Assembly: GCA_964555355.1 (NCBI GenBank)
Contig: CAZKRY010000001.1
Coordinates: forward strand, 346,380 to 410,379
Reading direction: 5' to 3'
Source: CAIKBL01 sp964555355
GTDB lineage: Bacteria > Pseudomonadota > Gammaproteobacteria > Ga0077536
Length of the DNA: 64,000 nt
Position 1 is the stretch's first letter. Every line of letters starts with the position of its first letter. Positions 25,973 to 35,291 of this stretch are shown piece by piece. A program made the position numbers and the translations under genes. Under the pieces are notes generated by a model. It was not told where the DNA came from. It did no database searches and saw nothing but the letters and a program-made list of their open reading frames with translations.

Positions 25973-27775
25973 ATGAACGCGACGGTTGGCGTTGAGACGG
26001 GAATCGTGGTCAAGACAGACGATACGCCGTTCGATCCCGAGGCTTGGGTAAGCGCCTTTTCGGCACGCCATGGTCGTCGTCCGCGCGTGCTGCATATCGG
26101 CAACATCGCCGCAAACGCCTACAACAACGCGAAAATGATGAACACGCTCGGCTTCGAGTGCGAAGTGTTGTGCGCAGACTACTATCACATGATGGGTTGT
26201 CCCGAGTGGGAGGACGCGGACTTTGAGGGCGATATCGGTGATCACTTCGCGCCCACTTGGTTTAAAGTCAATCTCCGCGGTTACGAGCGGCCTCGATGGT
26301 TCGCTCAAGGGCCGCTTGAATTGTGCCTACGTTATTTGGGCGCCCGCGCAGCGGGGCGCCAACGTGAAGCGGATTATCTCTGGCGCGCGCTCGGAGTTTT
26401 TAATCGTACGCGCGCGCCGGGGCCGCTCGAATCCTTGCAGAGCACGCTTTATCAGAGTCGTCAATTAGCACGCCGTATAGCCGCTGTCCTAGATTCTCCG
26501 GTGCGCCGTGCACGGGTCATCGCGCGGCTAGAAGAAATCGGGACGCGTTGGCGCCATCAGTGGCGAAGACGCCACGCGCTGGCAGCATCGATGGGCGCCG
26601 TGCGCAATCTGAGTCGCGCCATCGCCGGAAACGCTTTGCTGCTCATCGCAGCAGTGCTTCGCGCCTGTTTTACCTACTTGCCTGGAGGGCGGAACGCGCG
26701 AGAAGTATCGACTGCCGGCGAGAATGCGAGTGCGCAGCTTGCGGCGATGCTTTGCGATGACTTCAAACGACGTTTTCCTTCTCGAACCGATACCCTTGTT
26801 GTCACTGATGTGGCCGCGTACGCCTCGAATATGCCTTCATGGCAGGAAGTCTTTGCCTCGTATGACTTAGTCCAAGGATATGCGACCGATCCGATTTTTC
26901 CGATGTTGACCGGTCATCCCTACTGCGCTTTCGAACATGGAACTTTGCGCGAATTACCGTTTCGCAACGACGCGCTTGGCAGAATGACCGCGTTAGCCTA
27001 TGCGCGCGCACAGCAAGTATTTGTCACTAACTCCGATTGCATCGATAACGCCCACCTTCTCGCCGGTTCGCGCGCGATACCTTTACCACACCCGTTCGAC
27101 GAAGATCGCGCTGTTCGCGTGATTGGAGCGGACGCGCTTCGCACAAGCCTAAAGGCCGAACTTAATGTCGACATCCTCGCTTTTTTCCCGACTCGTCACG
27201 ATTGGGTAGTGGGCACGGGTTTCGCCGACAAAGCGAACGATCGTTTTTTCCAAGCCCTGGCGCGACTTCATCGCGACGGCTTCCGTGTTGGGGTTGTTTG
27301 CTGCGAATGGGGACGCAACGTCGTCGAAAGCAAGGCGTTGATTCGCGACCTAGGGCTTGAGAATTGCGTGAAGTGGGTTGCGCCGATGGGCGTCGTGCGT
27401 TACGAGCGCCACGTGCTCGCGTGTGATTTTGTCGTTGATCAATTCTTGCTCGGCGCGTTCGGCGGCGTCACTTTTCGTGCGCTGGCCGCCGGTCGACCGG
27501 TGCTGACCTGGCTACGTTCGGACGAAGTCGCACGAAGCTTTGGCACGTGTCCGCCAATAATCAACTGTCAGTCGACAGAGGATATCGTTCAAGCATTGGG
27601 CCGAGCATTAAGTGTCGCCGGAGAATTACAACGCATCGGCGCTGACGCGCGGCGCTGGGTTGAGCGATACCACAGCGGGCGCGCTACGGTTACCACGCAA
27701 TTACGCGCATACGCACGAATAATTGAGGAGTCACGATCATCGGAAAACTTGTCGCCGAAGAGGATGTTGAGGTGA
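25973..27775 (+). CDS. glycosyltransferase, paralogue C of a three-member family
   Basis: 600 residues. The N-terminal VLHIGNIAANAYNNAKMMNT (39-58) plus YYHMMGCPEWEDAD and WFAQGPLELC match the 22763 product almost block by block. The long basic linker (about 155-245) differs and contains a hydrophobic patch (LLLIAAVLRACFTYL) that could associate with the membrane. The C-terminal GT-B domain has YDLVQGYATDPIFPMLTGH, FEHGTLRELPF, CCEWGRNVVES and FGGVTFRALAAGRPVL. The stop overlaps the epimerase start (GTGA). Donor sugar unknown. Confidence 0.78.
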   Translation: MNATVGVETGIVVKTDDTPFDPEAWVSAFSARHGRRPRVLHIGNIAANAYNNAKMMNTLGFECEVLCADYYHMMGCPEWEDADFEGDIGDHFAPTWFKVNLRGYERPRWFAQGPLELCLRYLGARAAGRQREADYLWRALGVFNRTRAPGPLESLQSTLYQSRQLARRIAAVLDSPVRRARVIARLEEIGTRWRHQWRRRHALAASMGAVRNLSRAIAGNALLLIAAVLRACFTYLPGGRNAREVSTAGENASAQLAAMLCDDFKRRFPSRTDTLVVTDVAAYASNMPSWQEVFASYDLVQGYATDPIFPMLTGHPYCAFEHGTLRELPFRNDALGRMTALAYARAQQVFVTNSDCIDNAHLLAGSRAIPLPHPFDEDRAVRVIGADALRTSLKAELNVDILAFFPTRHDWVVGTGFADKANDRFFQALARLHRDGFRVGVVCCEWGRNVVESKALIRDLGLENCVKWVAPMGVVRYERHVLACDFVVDQFLLGAFGGVTFRALAAGRPVLTWLRSDEVARSFGTCPPIINCQSTEDIVQALGRALSVAGELQRIGADARRWVERYHSGRATVTTQLRAYARIIEESRSSENLSPKRMLR

Positions 27776-28656
27776 AGCGAGTAATGGTCGTTGGCGCCCA
27801 GGGATATCTTGGGCGGGCCTTTTGTCGAGTAGCGAGCGCCCGAGGACTACAAGTGTTCGCGGCCAGTTCTCGTGATGGAACAGGTCTCAATCCAACGACC
27901 GGACTGGTGAGTGACGGCTTTGCGATACCGCCAAATACCGACACGGTTCTTTATCTCGCGCAATCGCCTTACTACCGCCATGTGCCGCAATATGCGGCGC
28001 ATCTTATGACGGTCAATAGCGTTAGCGCCGTTGAGGTGGCGCGTCTCGCGACCGAAGCGGGCGTACGCCGCTTCATCTACGCCTCCACCGGCAGTGTTTA
28101 CGAACCCAAATTTACGCCGCTCGCCGAAACAGCGCCGCTGTTGGAGACCGCATGGTATCCGTTGTCGAAAATTCTCGCCGAGAAGGCGCTCGCGTTGTTC
28201 AGACCCGCGCTCGATGTTTGTGCCGTACGCATTTTTGGAATTTACGGCCCCATGCAACAAGACAAGCTCGTGCCGAATCTTGTCAATCGATTGCGCGAAA
28301 ATCAACCGGTGATTCTTCAGGCAAACCCCACAAATCCCGCTGATCGCGGCGGGCTGCGAATCTCGCTGTGCCATATCGACGACGCGTGCCAGGTGCTACT
28401 GCAACTAATCGCGATCGCCGGACAATTACCGCACATTCTCAACCTTGGCGGCGATGAGGCAGTCGATCTGCGCACGCTGGCGACGCTGCTTTCGCGTCGA
28501 CTTGGGGTCGCGGCAACCTTTACCGAAACCGATATCGAGCGGCATGGTGATCTCGTATGCGATGGAAGCTTGCTTGCATCGTTAGTAAAACCTGAATTCA
28601 GGCCCATTGCAGAAGGCTTGCAGTATGTAGTCGATCCGCGCGAGGGTCGAGATTGA
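27772..28656 (+). CDS. NAD-dependent epimerase/dehydratase (second copy)
   Basis: 294 residues starting with GTG 27772. MVVGAQGYLGRAF is the Rossmann loop; YASTGSVYEPKF and WYPLSKILAEKAL give the Ser/Thr and Tyr-x-x-x-Lys catalytic set. VRIFGIYGPMQQDKLVPNLV follows as in nucleotide-sugar epimerases and reductases. It is shorter than the 6841 enzyme and not close to it. It may act as a 4-reductase or epimerase on a deoxysugar nucleotide. Both ends overlap neighbouring glycosyltransferase genes. Confidence 0.82.
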   Translation: MKRVMVVGAQGYLGRAFCRVASARGLQVFAASSRDGTGLNPTTGLVSDGFAIPPNTDTVLYLAQSPYYRHVPQYAAHLMTVNSVSAVEVARLATEAGVRRFIYASTGSVYEPKFTPLAETAPLLETAWYPLSKILAEKALALFRPALDVCAVRIFGIYGPMQQDKLVPNLVNRLRENQPVILQANPTNPADRGGLRISLCHIDDACQVLLQLIAIAGQLPHILNLGGDEAVDLRTLATLLSRRLGVAATFTETDIERHGDLVCDGSLLASLVKPEFRPIAEGLQYVVDPREGRD

Positions 28657-29834
28657 GTGCGCCGTGTAAGCGCCGCTTCGGCCTTGTGCTCGTCGGCGTT
28701 GGCGATTTAACGGGAGGAGGCGGCGCGGAACGTTACTTCGCGGACTTGTTTCTCACGCACCGTGCGCGAGCGGCTCATGCCAACGAAGAACTTTGGCTAA
28801 TCACGGACGCCACAACCATTACCAGGCTCGAGGCGATTGGCCGTTGTGTGAAAGGTGAACGAGTAATCCAAGTCCCAGAGCGGCGCTTCGTCGCCGCGTT
28901 TGGCGAGACGCGCCGTTTGCGGCAAATCTCGACCAGCGGAGGCTTCGATCTTTTGCATCTAACGCAAGCGTTGCCACGCCATCTTCTCTGGCTATGGACG
29001 CTGCCTCGTCTTAGATCTCGAATCACGATGAATCTCAATGATGACGAGATTGCGCTGCGCTTGGAATCCAGACCGTTACCGCGCGGGCGCGATTTGGAAT
29101 GGCGAACCTATCGAGCGTATTTCCAATCGACAGCAATCGACGGATACATGGTTTGGTATCGTCGCTTAGCTGAAGTCTTGCCCCGCTTTCTCGCGAAGCG
29201 AACGTCTACCGTACGCGCCGCCCAGTACTGTTTCGTGGATGTGGAAAAATTCAAGCCTGCGGCCTTAAAACAAAAACAAATTGTGTTTGCCGGGCGATTT
29301 GTGTCGGTTAAGCGGCCGGAGCTATTTGTCGCGGCCGTGGCAATCGCGCGCGCACGTATTCCCGAGTGCTTGGCAACTTGGAAATTTTCGATGTTTGGCA
29401 AAGGGCCGCTCGAGCGCGCGCTTCGCGAACAATGCCACGCGGCCGGATTGGACGATATTCTGACCATTGGCTATGCAGCCGACATGGGCTCGGTGCTTTC
29501 GACGAGCAATTGTTTCGTCTCTACGCAGGATCACGAGAACTTCACTTCTCTCGCGATGCTGGAGGCAATGGCTTGCGGTAACGCGATTATCGCAAGAGAC
29601 GTCGGACAGACCGTGGATTTTGTGCGCCCGGGTAGAAATGGGTTGTTGGTAGATTCTGACAAGCCGGAAGCGCTTGCGGATGCGTTAGTTGAATACGTTT
29701 CGCATCCCGAATCTCACGCCGTGTATGCGAAGGAAAGCCGTCGAATTACCGAAGAAGAACATTGCGCCGAAAATGCGCTCTCGGAGTTTTTGGAATTTTG
29801 GACGACAGTCTCTTCTAGCCACGCGTATGGATGA
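28653..29834 (+). CDS. GT4-like glycosyltransferase
   Basis: 393 residues from TTG 28653, overlapping the epimerase stop by 4 bp. The N-terminal LTGGGGAERYFADLF is the acceptor-side loop of GT-B group 1 enzymes. The donor domain has VFAGRFVSVKRPELFVAA, FGKGPLERALREQC and the EX7E-type TSLAMLEAMACGNAIIARDVG. This is a normal GT4 organisation and is unlike the three paralogues upstream. It likely adds one sugar during chain or repeat assembly at the cytoplasmic membrane face. Confidence 0.87.
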   Translation: MSAPCKRRFGLVLVGVGDLTGGGGAERYFADLFLTHRARAAHANEELWLITDATTITRLEAIGRCVKGERVIQVPERRFVAAFGETRRLRQISTSGGFDLLHLTQALPRHLLWLWTLPRLRSRITMNLNDDEIALRLESRPLPRGRDLEWRTYRAYFQSTAIDGYMVWYRRLAEVLPRFLAKRTSTVRAAQYCFVDVEKFKPAALKQKQIVFAGRFVSVKRPELFVAAVAIARARIPECLATWKFSMFGKGPLERALREQCHAAGLDDILTIGYAADMGSVLSTSNCFVSTQDHENFTSLAMLEAMACGNAIIARDVGQTVDFVRPGRNGLLVDSDKPEALADALVEYVSHPESHAVYAKESRRITEEEHCAENALSEFLEFWTTVSSSHAYG

Positions 29835-30996
29835 AAAACCACTAGCGCGGCGGATCCGTATTACGCATCTGATTCCGAGTCTTGAAATTGGCGGCGCCGA
29901 ACAGTCGCTAGTCAAGCTGGTTACGGGCCTCGACCCGCAAGTATTCGAACAGCGCGTTATCTCGATGATCGGGGGCGGCGCGCTGGCGAGTAAGCTGGAG
30001 GCAGTTGGGATCCCGCTCGAGTCACTCGGCATGCGACGCGGACAACCGTCACCGCGTGCGTACTGGCGGCTTCGTCGGTCTCTTCGTGGCGCTCCTCCGG
30101 ACGTGCTCCAGACGTGGCTATACCACGCGGACTTGCTTGGGACGATTGCCGTCGGGCGCGCGACCCGGCCCAGTCTCGTGTGGAACGTACGGTGTTCAAA
30201 CATGGATCTGACGCAATATCGATCACTAACGAGATTGGTGTTGTTTATTTTGTCTCGATGGGCTTTTCGGCCTTTAGCGGTTTTGGTTAATAGTGAAGCG
30301 GGTCGGCGTTACCATGCCGCGCTTGGTTATGCTCCACGACGTTGGGAGGTCATCCCTAACGGGTTTGATACCGAGCGATTCCGTCCCGACTCGGTGGCGC
30401 GAGACGCCATTCGTCGAGAGCTAGCTATTCCGCCGCAAGCACCCATCGTCGGCTTGGTTGCCCGTCATGATCCCGCGAAGGATCACCGCACATTTTTAGA
30501 GGCCGCCCGGCTGGTTCACACGGCTTGTCCCTTAACACGGTTTATTCTAATAGGCAGCGGCATCCCTGCGTTGCGAGAAGCGGTGTCCGCGCAGGGGCTT
30601 GCCTCGCATGTGCATTTGCTTGATGCACGCAGCGATATCGAACGAGTCATGGCAGCGTTTGACGTAGGTTGTCTTGCTTCCGCATGGGGCGAGGGGTTTC
30701 CGAACGTGCTCGGTGAAATGATGGCCTGTGGCGTACCTTGCGTAACAACTCGCGTGGGTGATGCGGCAACGATTATCGGCACGACAGGAGAAGTCGTTTC
30801 GCCCGGCGACGCCACCGCGCTCGCCACCGCGTTGATCGGGCTTTGTTCAGTAACTCCGGCGGCGCGCGCGCGGTTAGGCGCGGCGGCGCGCGCGCGAATT
30901 CAGGCGGATTATTCGCTGGCAGTCGTCTTGGCGCGCTACGCGGATTTTTATCATTCGTTGGCGGATGTCGCGGCCCTCGCGCAAGTCAATTCTTAG
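29827..30996 (+). CDS. GT4-like glycosyltransferase
   Basis: ATG 29827 gives 389 residues and an 8-bp overlap with the previous gene; the longer frame from 29689 runs inside that gene. ITHLIPSLEIGGAEQSLVKL is a textbook GT4 N-terminus. The donor side has VIPNGFDTERFRP, GLVARHDPAKDHRTFLEAA, IGSGIPALREAV and GEGFPNVLGEMMACGVPCV. Close in form to other capsule and O-antigen GT4 proteins. It ends 40 bp before the second amidotransferase gene. Confidence 0.88.
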   Translation: MDEKPLARRIRITHLIPSLEIGGAEQSLVKLVTGLDPQVFEQRVISMIGGGALASKLEAVGIPLESLGMRRGQPSPRAYWRLRRSLRGAPPDVLQTWLYHADLLGTIAVGRATRPSLVWNVRCSNMDLTQYRSLTRLVLFILSRWAFRPLAVLVNSEAGRRYHAALGYAPRRWEVIPNGFDTERFRPDSVARDAIRRELAIPPQAPIVGLVARHDPAKDHRTFLEAARLVHTACPLTRFILIGSGIPALREAVSAQGLASHVHLLDARSDIERVMAAFDVGCLASAWGEGFPNVLGEMMACGVPCVTTRVGDAATIIGTTGEVVSPGDATALATALIGLCSVTPAARARLGAAARARIQADYSLAVVLARYADFYHSLADVAALAQVNS

Positions 30997-31035
30997 AAAT
31001 CACGAAGCTATCGATAAGCATTGGAATAAAACATT

Positions 31036-32991
31036 ATGTGTGGAATTGTCGGCGCGCTTATCGGTAACGCGTTCGATCGATCGAACTTACGTTCGGCGGT
31101 GGACGCAATGAACACGCGTCTCCATCACCGCGGCCCCGACGCCGGCGACGTGTGGGTTGACGCCTCCGCTGGCCTTGCGCTCGGCCACCGACGCTTGTCG
31201 ATTCTCGATCTCTCGCCCGCAGGCGCGCAGCCGATGCACTCCAAGTGTGGTCGCTATGTCATCGTCTTTAACGGCGAGATCTATAACTTCGCGTCTTTGC
31301 GCGACGAGCTTGCCGCGCGCGGAGAAATCTTTGTCGGGCATTCGGATACGGAAGTCTTGCTCGCGGGTTTTGTCGCTTGGGGTATCGAACAGACACTAAA
31401 ACGCGCCAACGGCATGTTTGCGATTGCACTCTGGGACAAACGCGAACGTGAATTAACGCTGGCGCGCGACAGATTAGGCGAAAAGCCGCTGTATTACGGA
31501 ATGCATCAGGGATCGTTGTTGTTCGCCTCGGAACTCAAAGCACTGCATGCCTGGCCGGATTTCAGACCAGAGATCGATCGCGATGCGCTTACGCTCTTTC
31601 TCCGACATAACTACATTCCAGAGCCGTTTTGTGTTTATCGGGGCTTACGCAAACTGCCGCCTGCGCATTTCTTGACCGTTGGTGTCGATTCGCTCCGAGA
31701 GTTACCCGCGCCCCGACCGTATTGGTCGTTGCAAGATGCGATCACGCGTGGGCGGCAAACACCCTTCTCCGGCACACGCGAAGAAGGCGTGGAGTTATTG
31801 GATACAACACTGCGCGAATCGGTGCGGCTGCGCATGGTGGCCGATGTCCCGCTCGGCGCGTTTCTCTCGGGCGGGATCGATTCCTCCACCGTGGTCGCCC
31901 TGATGCAGGCACAGAGCACACGCCCAATCCGCACGTTTTCGATTGGCTTTACCGTGCCTGAGTATGACGAAGCGCCCTATGCGCGCGCGGTCGCCAAACA
32001 CTTGGGCACGGACCACACGGAGCTTTACGTCAATCCGGATGAGACGCGCGCCGTCATCCCGCGCCTCCCGGCGATGTATGACGAACCCTTTGCGGACTCA
32101 TCGCAAATTCCAACCTTCTTGGTGTCCTCGCTCGCCCGCCAACACGTCACGGTCGCAATGTCAGGTGACGCCGGAGACGAACTTTTTGCTGGCTACACAC
32201 GTTATTCCGTGGCACTCGACCTTTGGCGCCGGCAACAACGTTTGCCATTGGTTGCCCGGCGTGCGCTGGCGCGCGTGTTGACCGGCATCGCTCCGCGGCA
32301 GTGGGATAGTTTGTTCAAGGTACTTGGCCCAGTACTGCCGGCGCGTCTACGTCAACCGATGCCCGGTGACAAATTGCATAAGCTCGCAGGCTTGCTCGCA
32401 ATCAATGAATCGCTCGCGATGTATCGCGATTTGATTTCCCTATGGAAAGAGCCGGAGCGAGTGGTACTCGGAGGCCGCGAACCACCGAGTGTCATGTCGA
32501 TTGCAGCTAACTTGCCTAACGAACTCGAGTTTGTCGAACGCATGATGGCGCTGGATACCTTGCACTATCTGCCGGGCGACATTTTGACCAAAGTCGATCG
32601 CGCGAGCATGGCAGTAAGTCTGGAAGCGCGCGTGCCGTTACTCGATACGGAAGTCGTCGAACTCGCTTGGCGCTTACCGCAGTCATTTAAGGTGCATCAA
32701 GGCGTGGGCAAATGGGTGCTGCGCGAGGTGCTCGCGCGCTACGTGCCGCGTAAGCTTTTTGAACGGCCCAAAATGGGTTTCGGGATCCCGATTGACGCCT
32801 GGCTGCGCGGCCCTTTACGCGAATGGGCGGAAGATCTGTTGAACGAATCGCGCTTAGCGCAAGCCGGTTTTTTCGACGCTAAGGCAGTACGGCAGGTATG
32901 GCAGGCTCATCTATCCGGCGGCCAGAATCTGCAATATTTGTTGTGGACGATTTTGACTTTCGAGGCGTGGCGGGCCGCTTATCGGAGCTAA
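31036..32991 (+). CDS. asnB: asparagine synthase (glutamine-hydrolysing), second copy
   Basis: 651 residues. Class II glutaminase domain MCGIVGALIG with Cys2, HHRGPDAGD, and VFNGEIYNF; synthetase domain with FLSGGIDSSTVVALM (pyrophosphatase loop) and AMSGDAGDELFAGYTRY. The C-terminal FERPKMGFGIPIDAWLRGPL is typical of true AsnB and of exopolysaccharide-linked amidotransferases. Compared with the 7857 product it is closer to standard AsnB. It closes the glycan locus and precedes a large repeat array. Either housekeeping asparagine synthesis or sugar amidation is possible. Confidence 0.88.
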   Translation: MCGIVGALIGNAFDRSNLRSAVDAMNTRLHHRGPDAGDVWVDASAGLALGHRRLSILDLSPAGAQPMHSKCGRYVIVFNGEIYNFASLRDELAARGEIFVGHSDTEVLLAGFVAWGIEQTLKRANGMFAIALWDKRERELTLARDRLGEKPLYYGMHQGSLLFASELKALHAWPDFRPEIDRDALTLFLRHNYIPEPFCVYRGLRKLPPAHFLTVGVDSLRELPAPRPYWSLQDAITRGRQTPFSGTREEGVELLDTTLRESVRLRMVADVPLGAFLSGGIDSSTVVALMQAQSTRPIRTFSIGFTVPEYDEAPYARAVAKHLGTDHTELYVNPDETRAVIPRLPAMYDEPFADSSQIPTFLVSSLARQHVTVAMSGDAGDELFAGYTRYSVALDLWRRQQRLPLVARRALARVLTGIAPRQWDSLFKVLGPVLPARLRQPMPGDKLHKLAGLLAINESLAMYRDLISLWKEPERVVLGGREPPSVMSIAANLPNELEFVERMMALDTLHYLPGDILTKVDRASMAVSLEARVPLLDTEVVELAWRLPQSFKVHQGVGKWVLREVLARYVPRKLFERPKMGFGIPIDAWLRGPLREWAEDLLNESRLAQAGFFDAKAVRQVWQAHLSGGQNLQYLLWTILTFEAWRAAYRS

Positions 32992-33000
32992 GCAAGTAAA

Positions 33001-33480
33001 CCCTTCCGCGTGCGGGAGAGGGTAGGGTGAGGGTCTTCATACAACGCCACTCGACACGCTGCCCCTCACCCGGCGCTACGCGCCGGCCTCTCCCGGTGGG
33101 GAGAGGCGATTGGAATGACGCTCCTGCTGCGCGTGAGTAGCAAAAACCCTCTCCCGCATGCGGGAGGGCAGGGTGAGGGTCTTCATACAACGCCACTCGA
33201 CACGCTGCCCCTCACCCGGCGCTACGCGCCGGCCTCTCCCGGTGGGGAGAGGCGATTGGAATGACGCTCCTGCTGCGCGTGAGTAGCAAAAACCCTCTCC
33301 CGCATGCGGGAGGGCAGGGTGAGGGTCTTCATACAACGCCACTCGACACGCTGCCCCTCACCCGGCGCTATGCGCCGGCCTCTCCCGGAGGGAGAGGCGA
33401 TTCGATGACACTCCTGCTGCGCGGAAGTGGCAAAATAAAACCCTCTCCCGCATGCGGGAGAGGGCAGGGTGAGGGTCTTA
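33001..33480. repeat. 146-bp tandem array of CTCTCCC-type repeats (about 3.2 units)
   Basis: This 480-bp gene-free stretch holds three-plus tandem units. The marker CTTCATACAACGCC starts at 33035, 33181 and 33327, a constant 146-bp period. Each unit contains a CCCTCACCCGGCGCTACGCG palindromic part, a TCTCCCGGTGGGGAGAGG palindrome and an oppositely arranged CCTCTCCCGCATGCGGGAG palindrome. Units 1 and 2 are nearly identical, while the last is slightly diverged. It separates the glycan locus from the convergent MscS gene and can form stable hairpins on both strands. ORFs crossing it are repeat translations, not genes. Confidence 0.9.
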
Positions 33481-33487
33481 AGGCCAC

Positions 33488-34303
33488 TCAACTCCGCAAA
33501 TGCACTTCCCGCTGCGGCAGGATCTGAATACCACCGGCCACCAGCGCCGAATACACCGTAGCGTTTACCGCATGACGCGTTTCGAAATAGCGTGCACTCG
33601 GTGCCCAATAACGAAACGCAAGTGCGATTGACGTTTCGCCAAATCCCTCTATCCCGATTTGCGGCGCGGGCTCCACGGCCACTTCCGTCACACTGCGCAG
33701 TGCCTCTGCAATCAACGCGACCGCGCGTCTCGGATCGGCTTGATACGCAACCCCAATCCGGCCTTCGACAATACGGTTCGCGAAAGAATTGCGATGGATT
33801 TCACCCGCGATTTGTTTGTTCGGAATAACGATGATTTCGCCGTCTTCGGCCTTGAGTTTGGTGGTCGCGAGCGTGATGTCGGTCACCACGCCGGCGCAAC
33901 CTTGCACTTCGATCGTGTCGCCGACTTTGAACGTGCGCGACAAAATCAATGATAACCCCGCGCCGTAGTTGGAAACCGGCCCTTGCAATGCCATGCCGGC
34001 GCCGAGCGCCACGCCACCCAGCGCCGCGAGCAACGGCGCGATACTGATCCCAAGCTTGGCGAGTGCGACGATCAAAAACATTACCATCACGATCAGGCGC
34101 ACCGTGCTCGCGATGAATTGGCGGAGCGTGATATCGACATCGCGCCGTTCCTGCAAGCGCAATACCGCATTGCCGACACTGCGCGCCACAAACAAGCCCA
34201 CGCCGAAAATGATCAAAGCGCCAATCACTTGGAACGAATAGCGGACAAAAAAATCGATCACGTTTTGCGTGACGCGTGCCAAGGTGTCGATTTCTAGCGG
34301 CAT
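33488..34303 (-). CDS. small-conductance mechanosensitive channel (MscS family)
   Basis: 271 residues. Three hydrophobic segments come first (VIGALIIFGVGLFVA, LIVMVMFLIVALAKLGI, and the pore helix LLAALGGVALGAGMALQGPVSN rich in Gly/Ala). The beta domain follows with FKVGDTIEVQGCAGVVTDI and IIVIPNKQIAGEI, both hallmark segments of MscS. Length is close to E. coli MscS. It gates in the inner membrane and releases solutes on hypo-osmotic shock. It is transcribed towards the repeat array. Confidence 0.92.
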   Translation of the reverse strand: MPLEIDTLARVTQNVIDFFVRYSFQVIGALIIFGVGLFVARSVGNAVLRLQERRDVDITLRQFIASTVRLIVMVMFLIVALAKLGISIAPLLAALGGVALGAGMALQGPVSNYGAGLSLILSRTFKVGDTIEVQGCAGVVTDITLATTKLKAEDGEIIVIPNKQIAGEIHRNSFANRIVEGRIGVAYQADPRRAVALIAEALRSVTEVAVEPAPQIGIEGFGETSIALAFRYWAPSARYFETRHAVNATVYSALVAGGIQILPQREVHLRS

Positions 34304-34325
34304 ACGCGGCTCCTACGGTCGCGGG

Positions 34326-35186
34326 CTAAGGCCTAAAGTCTTGTTTGCTGGTGCCGCGGTACAAGGTTTGTGCTTGTGCGCCGGTGACCTCGCGATGATG
34401 TGCCACTGCTTCCGGCGCAAAGTCGTAAGCCGGCGCGCGTTCCGGTGAAAAATGTTTGAAATCATCCACCCCGCGCACCAACACCGCCGAGTCCTGCGCG
34501 CCAGCGACTTGCCGCACATGGGTCGGAATGTAACGAATCGCGAAACCAATCCGCCGATCGTCACTCCGATTGGGTTCGGAGCCATGTACCAATAACACGT
34601 GATGCAGCGACATTTCGCCAGGCGCCAGTATGAGATCGACCGCGGATGCTTCTTCTACGTCCACCATGACTTCCTGTCCACGCGTTAACAGGTTATTGGT
34701 GTCGAAAGTATCCCGATGAGCGACTTGCGTCTGATGGGAACCCGGAACGACCCGCATGGCGCCGGATTCTTTGGTACTCGGGGACAGCGCGATCCAAGCC
34801 GTCGCGACCAGTGGCTCGCTCAAACCCCAATAGGTTGCATCCTGATGCCAAGACACGAACGATGGATCGTGCGCTTCTTTCACGAAGAACGAACTGGACC
34901 AACACAAAAGATTAGAGCCGAGCAGGTCTTCGATCGGATCGAGAATTCGTGGGTGGAAGATTAACTCCCATAGCCACGGAAAGAGCAGATGCGCCTTATG
35001 CCGTTGATGGCCGGATAAAACCTGTCCGGCGGCACGCTCATGCGCCTCGAGCTTGGCGCGCAAGGTTGCTGCTTCCTGGGCAGAGAGCACCGGCACGGGA
35101 TGAAAGTACCCGGCCGCTTGATATTGCGCGATGCCCGCGCTCGATAAGGCGCGCGGCGTGGTGGTGGCGAGTCGAGAAGCGGTCAT
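34326..35186 (-). CDS. phytanoyl-CoA dioxygenase (PhyH) family protein
   Basis: 286 residues of the non-haem Fe(II)/2-oxoglutarate-dependent dioxygenase fold. SWHQDATYWG gives the His-x-Asp iron ligands (about 113-115), LHHVLLVHGSEPNRS the distal His, and RIGFAIRYIP the Arg that binds 2-oxoglutarate. WIALSPSTKESGAMRVVPGSH is typical of PhyH relatives. The substrate is unknown. The gene is divergent from the VOC-protein gene, with 105 bp between the two starts that must hold both promoters. It lies 22 bp before the MscS gene on the same strand. Confidence 0.87.
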   Translation of the reverse strand: MTASRLATTTPRALSSAGIAQYQAAGYFHPVPVLSAQEAATLRAKLEAHERAAGQVLSGHQRHKAHLLFPWLWELIFHPRILDPIEDLLGSNLLCWSSSFFVKEAHDPSFVSWHQDATYWGLSEPLVATAWIALSPSTKESGAMRVVPGSHQTQVAHRDTFDTNNLLTRGQEVMVDVEEASAVDLILAPGEMSLHHVLLVHGSEPNRSDDRRIGFAIRYIPTHVRQVAGAQDSAVLVRGVDDFKHFSPERAPAYDFAPEAVAHHREVTGAQAQTLYRGTSKQDFRP

Positions 35187-35291
35187 TAGTCAGTTTCCTC
35201 CGACAAACGCGGCCGCCTTATTGTTGGGCAACCGTTGCCGATTGGAAAGCGACACGTTTTTGCGGATGATGGCGTTATTCAGTAGGAGCCC

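Noticed and set aside
33076..33342. Minus-strand frames with repeated peptide MALYEDPHPALPHAGEGF
   Set aside because: They are translations of the 146-bp tandem repeat and recur in each unit; no start signal or codon bias.
33001..33480. CRISPR array
   Set aside because: Period of 146 bp, near-identical units without distinct spacers, internal palindromes of a known dispersed family.
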